A stretch of DNA of 64,000 bases from Rhodobacterales bacterium (GTDB taxonomy: Bacteria > Pseudomonadota > Alphaproteobacteria > Rhodobacterales > Rhodobacteraceae). The position numbers and the translations under genes are program-made. Position 1 is the stretch's first letter; every line of letters begins with the position of its first letter. The notes under the pieces are model-generated. The model made no database searches. It had not been told where the DNA came from and saw only the letters and a list, made by a program, of their open reading frames with translations. The stretch spans positions 186,001 to 250,000 of the forward strand of contig PDRY01000016.1 of NCBI GenBank assembly GCA_002748265.1, in the 5' to 3' direction. Positions 31,634 through 39,709 of this stretch are shown here, piece after piece.

Positions 31634-32509
31634 ATGGCGATTACCGCTGCGAAAGTGAAAGAGCTGCGCGATTCGACCGGCGCGGGCATGATGGACGCCA
31701 AAAAGGCGCTGACCGAAACCGATGGCGACATGGAAGCCGCCGTTGACTGGCTGCGCACCAAGGGCCTGGCCAAAGCCGCCAAGAAATCCGGCCGCGTGGC
31801 CGCCGAAGGCCTCGTCGCCGTGAAGGTGGATGGCGGCAAGGGTGTTGCCGTTGAGGTGAACGCCGAAACCGACTTCGTCGCCAAGAACGCCGAGTTCCAG
31901 ACCATGGTGTCCGACATCGCCACCGTCGCTCTGACCGTGGGTGACGTTGAGGCGCTGAACAACGCGGACGTCGGCGGCAAGCCCGTTGCGACCCTGATCA
32001 CCGACAAGATCGCCACCATCGGCGAAAACATGACCCTGCGCCGCATGGCCACGCTTGAGGGCGCCAGCGTTGCTGCTTACGTGCACAACGCGGCCACCGA
32101 CGGCATGGGCAAGATCGGTGTTCTGGTCGCCTATGAGGGCGGCTCTGACGCTCTGGCCCGCCAGATCGCCATGCACATCGCCGCCGTCAACCCGGCCGCC
32201 CTGTCGGAAGCCGACATGGACCCGGCCGTGGTCGAGAAGGAAAAGCAGGTGCAGATGGATATCGCCCGCGAATCCGGCAAGCCGGAGCAGGTGATCGAGA
32301 AGATGATCGAAGGCCGCATGAAGAAATTCGTCGCGGAATCGACCCTTCTGAACCAGCAGTTCGTCGTGAACCCGGACCTGACCGTCAGCAAGGCCGCCGA
32401 AGAGGCTGGCATGACCGTGACGGGCTTTGTCCGCATGGAAGTCGGCGAAGGCATCGAGAAGGTCGAAGAAGACTTTGCCGCCGAAGTGGCCAAGGTCGCC
32501 AAAGGCTGA
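31634..32509 (+). CDS. tsf: Elongation factor Ts
   Basis: EF-Ts exchanges GDP for GTP on EF-Tu. The 291-residue product has the N-terminal UBA-like segment [16 protein letters not shown] (about residues 12-27), the TDFVAKN core contact with EF-Tu, and the dimerisation region with the HIAAVNP motif. AAGGAGAGAG precedes two adjacent ATGs (31631 and 31634); the second gives the usual [12 protein letters not shown] start. A terminator follows. Confidence 0.97.
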   Translation: MAITAAKVKELRDSTGAGMMDAKKALTETDGDMEAAVDWLRTKGLAKAAKKSGRVAAEGLVAVKVDGGKGVAVEVNAETDFVAKNAEFQTMVSDIATVALTVGDVEALNNADVGGKPVATLITDKIATIGENMTLRRMATLEGASVAAYVHNAATDGMGKIGVLVAYEGGSDALARQIAMHIAAVNPAALSEADMDPAVVEKEKQVQMDIARESGKPEQVIEKMIEGRMKKFVAESTLLNQQFVVNPDLTVSKAAEEAGMTVTGFVRMEVGEGIEKVEEDFAAEVAKVAKG

Positions 32510-32539
32510 TCTCCGCCAAAGCGTGAAAATGACAAGAAG

Positions 32540-32568
32540 GGCGCCTGTTTCTGACAGGCGCCTTTTTT
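32540..32568 (+). terminator. Rho-independent terminator of rpsB-tsf
   Basis: Arms GGCGCCTGT (32540-32548) and ACAGGCGCC (32554-32562), loop TTCTG, then six T. Confidence 0.92.
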
Positions 32569-32885
32569 CGTTTTCGTTTGGGGAAGGGGGGGCGGTACCA
32601 TTGCGGGAGACAATGGCACCGCCCTGAGGCTGCGAGGGCAACAAGACGGGAACGAGAACCCCCAGCACTCTTCAAGCGGCCCGTGTCATGACAGCTAAGC
32701 TGCCTGGCACAGGCCTGGGAGACGAAGAGGGTTCTCACGCAATACCAGAACCCGCCGCGGCCCCGAAGTTCCTCGGTCCAAGACCGACACTCACGGAACG
32801 CTCTCACTGTGCCTTTTACCCGGTATTCCGCACAGGGGGAAAACCAGACCAGTATTCCCCTAAACCGCTTTGGAAGGGTCGGGAA
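32569..32885. other. Intergenic region with strong hairpin
   Basis: No convincing coding frame. A 33-base hairpin at 32591-32623 pairs GGCGGT-CCATTG with CAATGG-ACCGCC, each arm with one unpaired base, and has no T-run. A KOPS-like GGGAAGGG stands at its left edge (about 32581). The remainder shows nothing I can name; it would hold the 3' region of the luxR transcript arriving from the right. Confidence 0.4.
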
Positions 32886-33638
32886 TTACTGACCCAGAAC
32901 GAACATCTGGTTCTGGAACGATGCTTTTAGCACCGCTTGAGCGGTCGTATCGACGTCCATCGCTTCCCGCGCCAGACGCATGTGCTTTTCGATAGTTGCC
33001 GCCGTGAGCCCCATGATTTGCGCGATGTCAGCCGTCGTCTTCCCATCACCAACCCATTCCAACACTTCGCGTTGGCGCGAGGTCAGTTGGCGACCAGCAG
33101 AGTAGGGGAGTGTCAGGAGCTTTAGATGCGCCACGGTGTTCAAAAGCTCGATCTCGACGCCATGACGGGCCCAGATCGCGTCCATATCGTCCTGGCTCAA
33201 CCCTTCGCGGGCGATCAGCCCCACGGCACCCTTGGCCCGGCGCGACACCGAGTGGAAGCTGATGGAGTATCCGACATTGACGCCATGAGCCCGGTTGAAC
33301 TCGATCACACGCTCCATCCGAGCGGAGGGCTGAGCCGTCAGCATGTCACCAATCTGCCGCCAGGAGCATGACCCCTCGTGCTCGAGCGCCCATCGCACCA
33401 TGGGGGCCTCCAGGAACAGACCATCGTCGATGAAGCCATCCATATAGGTCCGGGGCAAGTTCGACAGCAGCACCATGTCCTGAGGGTCTCCGAGGCCGCT
33501 CTCTGTCCGATAGCGCGTGAACCCATAGATCAGGCGGTCGATCCCAAAGCCGGCCATCCTGACGCAATGGCGGGTCCACAATTCCTCGACGGACTGCGCA
33601 GATGTAAGCCGCGCAAGATATTGCAGCAGATCGCTCAT
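32886..33638 (-). CDS. LuxR-family regulator with autoinducer-binding domain
   Basis: A 250-residue protein with an N-terminal autoinducer-binding-like domain (about residues 10-165, including [10 protein letters not shown] and [18 protein letters not shown]) and a C-terminal LuxR helix-turn-helix ([28 protein letters not shown], split at the turn; about 185-245). The [11 protein letters not shown] stretch fits a LuxR-type ligand pocket. No luxI synthase is in the window, so it is a solo. It is coupled to aroQ through an overlapping ATGA. Confidence 0.87.
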   Translation of the reverse strand: MSDLLQYLARLTSAQSVEELWTRHCVRMAGFGIDRLIYGFTRYRTESGLGDPQDMVLLSNLPRTYMDGFIDDGLFLEAPMVRWALEHEGSCSWRQIGDMLTAQPSARMERVIEFNRAHGVNVGYSISFHSVSRRAKGAVGLIAREGLSQDDMDAIWARHGVEIELLNTVAHLKLLTLPYSAGRQLTSRQREVLEWVGDGKTTADIAQIMGLTAATIEKHMRLAREAMDVDTTAQAVLKASFQNQMFVLGQ

Positions 33639-34075
33639 GAGCTCAGATGCCCAACGAGCGCACGCAGCGCGAGCGTGTATCCGGCCGCGCCAAATCCGCA
33701 GATCTGGCCAATGGCGACCGGCGCAATGTGGCTCTTGTGGCGGAACTCTTCGCGGGCGTGGATGTTGGAAAGGTGCAATTCCACCACCGGAATGGCGACC
33801 GCCTCGATCGCATCGCGCAGCGCGATGGAGCTGTGAGTGTAGGCACCGGCGTTCAGCACGATCCCGTCATGCGTGCCGCGCGCCTCATGGATCGCGTCGA
33901 CCAACGCGCCTTCATGGTTCGACTGGAACGTCGTGATCTCAACGCCCAACTCCTGCGCAAGATCGCGGCACTGGGCCGAGATGTCATCCAGAGTGGTGGT
34001 GCCGTAGATTTCGGGCTTGCGGGTGCCCAGGAGATTAAGGTTTGGTCCGTTGAGAACCAGAAGAGAAATCGTCAT
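33635..34075 (-). CDS. aroQ: 3-dehydroquinate dehydratase, type II
   Basis: AroQ makes 3-dehydroshikimate in the shikimate pathway. The 146-residue product shows [19 protein letters not shown] (residues 6-24) with the catalytic Tyr, then [25 protein letters not shown] and the [19 protein letters not shown] segment (split by turns) with the active-site His and Arg. I chose the ATG at 34075; the frame stays open to 34114. It is the last chromosomal gene before the left prophage junction, 88 bases away. Confidence 0.95.
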   Translation of the reverse strand: MTISLLVLNGPNLNLLGTRKPEIYGTTTLDDISAQCRDLAQELGVEITTFQSNHEGALVDAIHEARGTHDGIVLNAGAYTHSSIALRDAIEAVAIPVVELHLSNIHAREEFRHKSHIAPVAIGQICGFGAAGYTLALRALVGHLSS

Positions 34076-34163
34076 GCATTGAACTCTCGGTAGAATAGCG
34101 GCACCATAAACCAACGCGAGAGGTATGGAAAACCCTCCTTTTGACGGCAGCGGCCATCAATTT

Positions 34164-34191
34164 ATTTACCATAATCCTGATTATGCGCCAA
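34164..34191. other. Left hybrid dif/att site
   Basis: Arm ATTTACCATAA (34164-34174), centre TCCTGA, then arm TTATGCGCCAA (34181-34191). Read on the - strand the outer arm is TTATGGTAAAT, which differs by one base from the XerD arm of E. coli dif as I remember it (TTATGTTAAAT). The inner arm would come from the phage. Confidence 0.78.
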
Positions 34192-34400
34192 TTTCTACCG
34201 ATAGTTGTCCTGCGATTTTCTCTTTCGTGCTGACACAGATAAAGCCTTAAGTGATGTAATGTAAACCCCCCTTAAGAACGCCTAATAAGAACGCCTGAAA
34301 TGATGGCGCCCGCGCGGGGGTGTCCATTCCCCGCGCGGGCCTCAGTGATCGGTGGAAAAGGAGACGAAAACACCGATCAAAAAATTGGAATATGCGCGCT
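34192..34400. other. Prophage left-end non-coding region
   Basis: Holds a 12-base-arm hairpin, GCCCGCGCGGGG (34308-34319) with CCCCGCGCGGGC (34329-34340), and a second with arms GATCGGTG (34347-34354) and CACCGATC (34371-34378). A direct repeat AAGAACGCCT occurs at 34274-34283 and 34287-34296. The strong hairpin probably ends the late operon, though no T-run follows. Confidence 0.45.
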
Positions 34401-34580
34401 CTAGCGCGTGTTCTTCTCCCAGATGGACATGACCACACCGGATACCGCCAGAGCGCCCCCGGTGATCGCGTCGATCTGCGCAGCGTCCGCGTATCCCTCC
34501 GCCAGCAGATAGCCGCCAAGGACCGTCAGACCGTGCCGAAGCGCGATGCCGACAAGCCGCCCCTTCATTCCGAAACCCAT
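34401..34580 (-). CDS. Holin-like small membrane protein (59 aa)
   Basis: A 59-residue frame starting at an ATG preceded by AAGGTGG. The product reads RHGLTVLGGYLLAEGYADA near residues 15-33, then AITGGALAVSGVVMSIWEK. That pattern of a first helix ending RHxLTxxGG and a second helix ending in Trp-Glu-Lys is familiar from holins of small phages. It is the last gene of the late operon, next to the muramidase, so a lysis role is likely. The start overlaps the upstream gene. Confidence 0.68.
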   Translation of the reverse strand: MGFGMKGRLVGIALRHGLTVLGGYLLAEGYADAAQIDAITGGALAVSGVVMSIWEKNTR

Positions 34581-34720
34581 TTTTCCACCTTTCGTTCAAT
34601 GTGTTGCAGTCGTTCTTTGAAGTTATCCACGGCAACCGAGAAACCGCCGATCCGCGCGAAAATCCCGCACAGAACCGCGATTTCTACGGTCTGGATGATT
34701 GCGTCAGCGGTCACGGTCAT
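34565..34720 (-). CDS. Small prophage membrane protein, possible lysis accessory (51 aa)
   Basis: A 51-residue frame whose ATG overlaps the stop of its upstream neighbour (ATGA) and whose end overlaps the holin start. The first half is one hydrophobic helix (about residues 8-29), and the second half is charged and helical (NFKERLQHIERKVEKW). A short anchor plus coiled stalk recalls spanin-like or holin-partner proteins, but there is no direct similarity I can name. Confidence 0.6.
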   Translation of the reverse strand: MTVTADAIIQTVEIAVLCGIFARIGGFSVAVDNFKERLQHIERKVEKWVSE

Positions 34721-34899
34721 TTCAGCGCACCCGACGATTTCAGGGCCTCATAGGACACGTAGAGCGCGCCGCCGACGACAACCCAGCGAGCCAGCCGTGT
34801 TGCGCTGTCCAGAGCCTCCCCGGTCTCCCGCGCAGCCCATCCGGCACCCGCCAGACCGGCCACGCCAAGCACGCCCCATGCGATGATCGGGACCGGCAT
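34717..34899 (-). CDS. Small prophage membrane protein (60 aa)
   Basis: Sixty residues with two membrane helices (about 3-22, IIAWGVLGVAGLAGAGWAA, and 38-53). The ATG at 34899 shares bases with the muramidase stop (TGATG). Tailless membrane-containing phages encode many such proteins for the inner membrane of the virion. No specific assignment is possible. Confidence 0.65.
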   Translation of the reverse strand: MPVPIIAWGVLGVAGLAGAGWAARETGEALDSATRLARWVVVGGALYVSYEALKSSGALK

Positions 34900-35696
34900 C
34901 ACGCAATCCTCCCAATCGCGCGCACCACACTGTCGGGCGAGACGGTCGCGGCATTGAGGCTATCTCCGGCATAGTAGCTCTGACCGCGCCGGACGTGGCG
35001 CTTGTGGCCTCGTTGATCCTTCTGCACCGGCAGGCCCGCCCATTCGCGCGCCAGCCGATCCGCGAACGTCGCCGCGCTGATATGGCCCGCGCGGTAGCTG
35101 TCCAACCCGCGCCGCTTCATCAGCGCGACGGCGCAGGCATCCTGCGTCTGGGCGTTGAAGAGCTGGTTACCAGACACCGCGCCCGACATAACCAGATCGC
35201 GCAAGGTGTCTTCCATGATCTGATAGCGGCCTGCGGCTTCGCTGTTGTAGCGGTTGTCGATCGAGTCTTGCCACGCCAACACTTCGTTCACAGTCATGGT
35301 TGTGAGCGCGCGCGGCGGTCGATCCGCCGCGGCGATGCCGCCCCATACCTGGTTGTAGCCCCGCGGCGCTTCGGCACGGCCAATCACGGACAGGAGCGAC
35401 GACACGCCCCCTGCCCCGGTCGGCACCTGAAACCCGGTCACGTCCTGAAACACGGCGCCTGCGGTCGCCTGCGCGCCTGCCGTGTCGCCGGAGAGGAACC
35501 CGGCGGCGACGTCAATCAGGCCTGACACGATCTGCGCGCGGCTGGCGCGCTTGTCGGCGCGCGGCTGGGGCGTCGGATAGGATACGACAACCGGCTGAGG
35601 CGGCGCGCTCTGGCGCGCAGACATGCGGCCAAAGGCCCAGACCACAACACCGACGATCCCGGCGGCTACAAGACCAGAAAAGCTGCGATCAGACAT
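34899..35696 (-). CDS. Membrane-anchored muramidase / lytic transglycosylase
   Basis: A 265-residue protein with an N-terminal membrane helix (about residues 7-23), a Pro-rich linker, and a C-terminal lysozyme-like domain (about 98-230). The putative catalytic Glu is E109 in GRAEAP. The AAGRYQI motif (154-160) and the FNAQTQDACAVALMKRRGL helix match phage lambda R-type muramidases. In PM2 a virion transglycosylase helps entry; an anchored form suits either entry or release. I chose the ATG at 35696, overlapping the previous gene; the frame extends further but into coding sequence. Confidence 0.82.
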   Translation of the reverse strand: MSDRSFSGLVAAGIVGVVVWAFGRMSARQSAPPQPVVVSYPTPQPRADKRASRAQIVSGLIDVAAGFLSGDTAGAQATAGAVFQDVTGFQVPTGAGGVSSLLSVIGRAEAPRGYNQVWGGIAAADRPPRALTTMTVNEVLAWQDSIDNRYNSEAAGRYQIMEDTLRDLVMSGAVSGNQLFNAQTQDACAVALMKRRGLDSYRAGHISAATFADRLAREWAGLPVQKDQRGHKRHVRRGQSYYAGDSLNAATVSPDSVVRAIGRIA

Positions 35697-36045
35697 AATC
35701 TTCCACCTCCATGTGAAACACCAAATTGCAGGTGGTTTGCGCTTCATTGATGATCTTAAGACCGACGCGGCCAGCGATCCGAACCGGCTGAAACGGAGCA
35801 GCTTCGGCATAGGGACGGCGACTAACACCACCTTCGTCCAGCACCGAGATTTTCAGACCGTGCGCGATGGCCGAGGTCACGTTGGTGACGATGATCGCGA
35901 TTGCGTCATCCGGGATGTCCGCTTGGTTCAGCCTGAACTGCGAACCGGACCCCAGTTCAACAAGACCGGAAGAACCGGTTGTCAGCATAAGCTCGGTCGT
36001 GATCGTCTGGCGCTTCGGCGCGCGGCGGATTTCAAAATCAGACAT
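35689..36045 (-). CDS. Prophage structural protein candidate (118 aa)
   Basis: A beta-rich 118-residue protein with no signal peptide or membrane helix. Segments such as ELMLTTGSSGLVELG and IAIIVTNVTSAIAHGLKISVLDEGG suggest a small jelly-roll or immunoglobulin-like fold. It overlaps both neighbours by 8 bases. A minor capsid or vertex component is likely from position in the late operon; no family was recognised. Confidence 0.65.
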   Translation of the reverse strand: MSDFEIRRAPKRQTITTELMLTTGSSGLVELGSGSQFRLNQADIPDDAIAIIVTNVTSAIAHGLKISVLDEGGVSRRPYAEAAPFQPVRIAGRVGLKIINEAQTTCNLVFHMEVEDYV

Positions 36046-36667
36046 GGATCACCTCATAGGCTGATATGGCAACGTTACCGCCAAGTGCCCTGACCATGAG
36101 GTAGCCGCCGCCGGGAATGGTTACGCTGTCTCCCGGAAACAGCGTCACCAACGGACGAAAACCCGCCATCCCATCCGTGCCGGGATGGATAAATGCTTTC
36201 CCTTCAGATCCATCGTGGCTCAAGATCAGCGATTGTCTCATTTGGTTTCGATCCGCGATGGTCGCATACTTACCCGCTTCGACAATCGCCAAGTTATCGG
36301 ACAGGTCAGGCACATTGAGGCCACCACGGATAATAGCATCAGTGAACACGAGAGGGCGCATTTCGACTTGCTCGCGGGTGCTGATTGCGGTCGCCACGAC
36401 CAGCCGGTTATCGCTGATATTGCCACGCCCGAATCCCAGCGTGACGCTGATTTCGAATGCGTTCGGGTTGACGATTTCCACCCGGTCAAACGTCACGTCC
36501 GAATGGAAGGTCAGCCCCTGCTCAAATGCCGTTTCCGGCGTGTTCCCAATCCGCACCCGGAACGGTGCGGCGGCGTCGAGACAGGACAGAAACTCAGCGC
36601 TTCGGTTGACGGTCACCGCACCGTTGGCCGGGACGGTCCACGTGGATGAAATATAGCTCGGGTTCAT
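36038..36667 (-). CDS. Prophage structural protein candidate (209 aa)
   Basis: A 209-residue beta-rich protein (for example NGAVTVNRSAEF near the N-terminus and FPGDSVTIPGGGYLMVRALGGNVAIS near the C-terminus). No membrane helix is seen. It lies between the 118-residue protein and a repeat-bearing protein in a run of overlapping genes. It could be a penton or spike component. The similarity in style between this protein and its downstream neighbour suggests a shared origin, which is inference. Confidence 0.65.
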   Translation of the reverse strand: MNPSYISSTWTVPANGAVTVNRSAEFLSCLDAAAPFRVRIGNTPETAFEQGLTFHSDVTFDRVEIVNPNAFEISVTLGFGRGNISDNRLVVATAISTREQVEMRPLVFTDAIIRGGLNVPDLSDNLAIVEAGKYATIADRNQMRQSLILSHDGSEGKAFIHPGTDGMAGFRPLVTLFPGDSVTIPGGGYLMVRALGGNVAISAYEVIHV

Positions 36668-37425
36668 TTGTTGAATGCTCCTGCGATCAGAACCAGTGCG
36701 ACGGCGGGGATGCCCAGCCGGATCAGTTGTTGCGACAGTTGGGTGCTATCCTCAGCGGATGCGTTGAGGGTCTGCGACAGGGCGCCGGAGACGGTCGTCA
36801 GCGAGCCGCGCGCGAAGTCCAGAGCATCACCGAAGGTCTGGCCAGCAAAGTCCATCGCGCCGTCATAGGCCGCACGGTTGCCGTCCATCGCCTCGCTGGC
36901 GATGCCCATTGCGCCGTCATATGCCGCGCGGTTGCCGTCCATCGCCTCGCTGGCGATGCCCATCGCATCGTCAAGGGTCTCGGCCTGCTGGATGGAATGC
37001 GTGCGCGACAGGCTTTCGGCCAGATCGAGCGCGCCGCCGGTCGCGTCGCCGGTCAGGTCGAGCGCGTCCAGATTGGTGCGCCGTGCATAGTCCAGAGCGT
37101 CCGCCTGTGCGCCGCGCTGATAGGTCAGCGCCGATCCGGTCAGATCGTAAGCGCCCTCCGCACTCTCTGCGATTTCAGAGATGGCGCGGCGGCCAAGGTC
37201 GCCAGCGTCAAAAACTGCATCGCGCGCCGTCTTCATGCTGGCGTCGGTCATGTCGCTGACAGCCTGCGCAAAGGCGCCGCCAAGCGCGACCGCCTCGGCG
37301 CTCGTTTGGTTGATCGTCACCCCGTCGCCGCGCACCGCGAAACCGCCATTGTCAGCGGCAATCTTGTTGTCCTGGGCGTTGTAGTTGGTGGCGGTCTTCG
37401 CGCTCGTGCTGCTTTTACTTCCCAT
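36664..37425 (-). CDS. Repeat-containing prophage protein with C-terminal membrane helix
   Basis: A 253-residue protein, Ala/Asp-rich, with a central helical-repeat region (about residues 100-205) containing recurring ALDL/ALDFA units. It includes an exact 18-residue tandem duplication, AMGIASEAMDGNRAAYDG, at 154-171 and 172-189. Residues 236-250 form a hydrophobic helix at the C-terminus. I chose the ATG at 37425; the frame extends to 37473 but overlaps the next gene more. A spike or membrane-linked vertex fibre is a reasonable guess. Confidence 0.65.
   Translation of the reverse strand: MGSKSSTSAKTATNYNAQDNKIAADNGGFAVRGDGVTINQTSAEAVALGGAFAQAVSDMTDASMKTARDAVFDAGDLGRRAISEIAESAEGAYDLTGSALTYQRGAQADALDYARRTNLDALDLTGDATGGALDLAESLSRTHSIQQAETLDDAMGIASEAMDGNRAAYDGAMGIASEAMDGNRAAYDGAMDFAGQTFGDALDFARGSLTTVSGALSQTLNASAEDSTQLSQQLIRLGIPAVALVLIAGAFNK
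36859..36966 (-). repeat. 54-bp in-frame tandem duplication
   Basis: Two adjacent 54-base copies, nearly identical, encode the duplicated 18-residue block. The copies differ at few positions, which suggests recent slippage. Confidence 0.8.
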
Positions 37426-37807
37426 CCGTGATTTCCTTTTCCAGAACGTGAGACGCGGTGAACCCGTAGGCACCAGCTCGGCGGGCCAGAGCTGGCAACC
37501 GCGTCCAGAAGCGCAGCGATTTCAAGCCGCGCTTACTTGCGACGGTCTCCAAAATGCGAAGCACCTGCGGCAGCGTGTCGCCGCCGCCATCGGCGGCATA
37601 GACGTTGACCACCAGAGCGCCTTCGCACTCTGTCAGAACCAGCGAGCCGATGCGCTCCGGGCCGTCATAGACAGCCCAGACCTGCGCCCTGCCCTCGCCT
37701 GCGGCGATCCCGAAAAACAAAACGTCCTCCGGCCCAAAATGCGCAACGCGCAGGCAATCGGCCTCCGCGCGCGCATCCATTCCGCTGATTGGAACGGCGC
37801 AGATCAT
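37415..37807 (-). CDS. GNAT-fold-like prophage protein (130 aa)
   Basis: The product has the order of a small acyltransferase fold: the central strands VWAVYDGPERIGSLVLT, then ALVVNVYAAD, a helix LPQVLRILETVASKRGL, the strand LRFWTR, and RRAGAYGFTASHVLEKEI as the closing part. The acetyl-CoA loop (R/QxxGxG/A) is not clearly present, so catalysis is doubtful. Similar short proteins occur in other phages. It overlaps the next gene by 4 bases. Confidence 0.6.
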   Translation of the reverse strand: MICAVPISGMDARAEADCLRVAHFGPEDVLFFGIAAGEGRAQVWAVYDGPERIGSLVLTECEGALVVNVYAADGGGDTLPQVLRILETVASKRGLKSLRFWTRLPALARRAGAYGFTASHVLEKEITDGK

Positions 37808-38073
37808 TTGCGCACCAAACGAAGCGCCAGAAGCGCCACGCCCCCCATCAATGCCATCTTCGTGATGCTGGGCGCATCGGCCTTGGTGCCCTTAAATACG
37901 AAGTCACCGAAGGTGACGCCCCCGACAGTCACGGGGGCGCCCTGCGCGTTCGAGGGTCCGGCGGATAGGTCGAGGTTGAGCGGCGGCAGGCCGGGCATAT
38001 TGGGCACCTCCGGGGCGGCTGGCGCCTGCGGGGGTGCAGGCATTTGGGGCATCTGGGGAGCGGGGGCGATCAT
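37804..38073 (-). CDS. Pro-rich prophage membrane protein (89 aa)
   Basis: The first 38 residues are almost a Pro/Ala/Met repeat (for example PQMPQMPAPPQAP), followed by a short globular stretch and a C-terminal helix (SITKMALMGGVALLALRLV, about residues 69-87). One helix at the C-terminus ending in Arg-Lys suits a virion inner-membrane protein. No family recognised. Confidence 0.65.
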   Translation of the reverse strand: MIAPAPQMPQMPAPPQAPAAPEVPNMPGLPPLNLDLSAGPSNAQGAPVTVGGVTFGDFVFKGTKADAPSITKMALMGGVALLALRLVRK

Positions 38074-38076
38074 GGA

Positions 38077-38694
38077 TCAGCCCGCCGCCACCCAGTAAAC
38101 GAGGCCAGCGGCCAGAGCGCCGCCGATCACCAGCATGGGCGAGATACCACCGCCGCCGCCCGCCGATCCGGGGGCAGACGCATTGACCAGAACGGGTTGC
38201 ACGTCGCCGTCACCGGTGCTGCCCATGTTGGCCAGCACCCCAGCCGCAACGGCCTTGAGGCCGTCCAGTAGGCCGGTGCTGGTTCCGCCATCCATGCGCA
38301 CCGTGTGCGCGGTCGGGATCGGGCCAACCGGCTTGGCGCCGGTGACGGTCTGCGCGGACATGCCGGACGCGGACATGCCAGCCGGGCGCGTCGTGGTCAC
38401 GGGCGTCGTTTTGGTGCCGATTCCCATCGACATGGTGCGCAAAAATCCGTCCAGATCGAAACCGCCGGCCATCTTCTTGCCATAGGACAATTTCGAGCCA
38501 ACCGGGATCGTGTCGAGGCTTGCGACGCCGCCGCCGTAGCTGAGATTGGACGCGGGCGCCGACGCGGCCGAGCCGCTGACAGGGGTGCCCATAGAAAACC
38601 CGAGATTGCCCGAAGACGCGGGATCCCAGCCGAAAACATAGCCGTTCTTGCTGCTGATAGTGGTGGGGGCGTTCACGCCCACGGCTGCGACCAT
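38077..38694 (-). CDS. Gly/Ser-rich prophage membrane protein (205 aa)
   Basis: A 205-residue protein, low in complexity in its first 90 residues (Gly, Ser, Ala), with a C-terminal Gly run followed by a membrane helix (about 183-203). It follows the capsid gene by 65 bases. In PM2 the proteins next to the capsid gene belong to the lipid core. Function can only be guessed as structural. Confidence 0.65.
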   Translation of the reverse strand: MVAAVGVNAPTTISSKNGYVFGWDPASSGNLGFSMGTPVSGSAASAPASNLSYGGGVASLDTIPVGSKLSYGKKMAGGFDLDGFLRTMSMGIGTKTTPVTTTRPAGMSASGMSAQTVTGAKPVGPIPTAHTVRMDGGTSTGLLDGLKAVAAGVLANMGSTGDGDVQPVLVNASAPGSAGGGGGISPMLVIGGALAAGLVYWVAAG

Positions 38695-38759
38695 CGGTCA
38701 GCCCTCCTGTTTTGTCGTTAGGAACGGGCGCGGCGGGTCTCACCCGCCGCACCGTAGGG

Positions 38760-39572
38760 TCAGGCGGTGCGGGCTTGGACGCCCTGCACCGAAACCGCAT
38801 ACACCTTGAAATTTTGGTTGACGGCGGTCACGTCCAGCTTGACCCGGAAGTCATTCAGGGCCATCGGCAGCGCTTCCCCAAGGCGGTTTTCGGGGATGAA
38901 GTCCAGATGCGTGAAACCGGCCTGCGGCAGACGATCAGCCAGCCGCAAATGAGCCTGACGCGCGACCTTGTCTGTCTCCGACACCTGGCGATTGTCGGCC
39001 AGCACTTCCACGCCGTCGATCTTGTCGGTCGTGATGTGCAGGCCCAGCATATTGTAGGCACCGCGCGGCAAGTCGCTGATTTCCTTGGTCCCGATCATCG
39101 CCATTTGGTCGCTGAAGCGCTGAATGCGCAGGTGCGGCCCGAACGCCTTCGGCTCGGACTGGATCGCATAGACGGACAGTTCACCGATGGTGATGCCCGG
39201 CTTGAGGTCCATTTCCAGCGTAAACGTCGCCATGTTGGCGGCGGTGCCGTAGGCGGTGTTGTCCTCGCCCGGAATGGTGCGCGCCCAGGGCTGCGACAGG
39301 AACAACGGCAGCACACCGGCGTCAGCTTCTTGGCCATAGAACTTGTTCATGGCCTCAAGGTCGGCGGCGTCGATCTCGATACGAACATCCCCGTTCACCA
39401 TCAGGCGGATTTCACCGATGTTGTCACCCCAAGACCCGGCGGCGACGTCGCCAGTGCCATCGGCCATGCGGATGTAAAGGCGATGATAGGTCGGGCCCAG
39501 CGGCAGGTTCACCGTTGCCGTCTGGCCCGCTCCGATCCCCTGCGGGGTCGGCAGCTTTTCAAAACGGCGCAT
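38760..39572 (-). CDS. Major capsid protein, PM2 P2-like (double jelly roll)
   Basis: The 270-residue length equals that of PM2 P2 (269 as I recall). The N-terminus reads MRRFEKLP, then AGQT and LPLGPTYHRLYIR, matching the P2 pattern of MRxFxxL, AAGN, LPIGQTY and LR at the same spacing. EISDLPRG (164-171) matches the P2 segment EIADLPRP. The C-terminal LDFIPENRLGEALPMALNDF resembles the P2 end. I recalled the P2 sequence from memory and ran no alignment. The ATG overlaps the stop of a 41-residue gene. Confidence 0.85.
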   Translation of the reverse strand: MRRFEKLPTPQGIGAGQTATVNLPLGPTYHRLYIRMADGTGDVAAGSWGDNIGEIRLMVNGDVRIEIDAADLEAMNKFYGQEADAGVLPLFLSQPWARTIPGEDNTAYGTAANMATFTLEMDLKPGITIGELSVYAIQSEPKAFGPHLRIQRFSDQMAMIGTKEISDLPRGAYNMLGLHITTDKIDGVEVLADNRQVSETDKVARQAHLRLADRLPQAGFTHLDFIPENRLGEALPMALNDFRVKLDVTAVNQNFKVYAVSVQGVQARTA

Positions 39573-39697
39573 CAGGAGAAGCCTTTGTTGGCGTCGGACA
39601 CCACGGACACGTCGCGGGCCAGATGCATCACGTAGCCAGCGGCCATGACGCCAACGGCCACCAGAGCGACGAATTTAAGATCGGATTTCTTCGGCAA
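39572..39697 (-). CDS. Small prophage membrane protein (41 aa, TTG start)
   Basis: A TTG start with an excellent AGGAGG 8 bases upstream. The product has a basic start (MPKKSDLKF), one membrane helix (VALVAVGVMAAGYVMHLA, residues 10-27), and a short polar end. It overlaps the capsid gene as TGATG. It fits the tiny integral proteins of PM2-type virions. The unusual start codon hides it from ATG-only searches. Confidence 0.7.
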   Translation of the reverse strand: MPKKSDLKFVALVAVGVMAAGYVMHLARDVSVVSDANKGFS

Positions 39698-39709
39698 GGT
39701 CTTTCCCTC

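Noticed and set aside
32569-32885. A known RNA such as SRP RNA, 6S RNA or RNase P RNA after tsf
   Set aside because: None of the conserved cores (for example the SRP GGAA tetraloop domain) is present.
34115-34200. A tRNA gene as the integration target
   Set aside because: No cloverleaf could be drawn at either junction; the shared core is a dif-type sequence.
34618-34632. A DnaA box (TTATCCACG, one mismatch) as an origin signal
   Set aside because: It lies inside the coding sequence of a 51-residue lysis-region gene, is single, and is far from the iterons.
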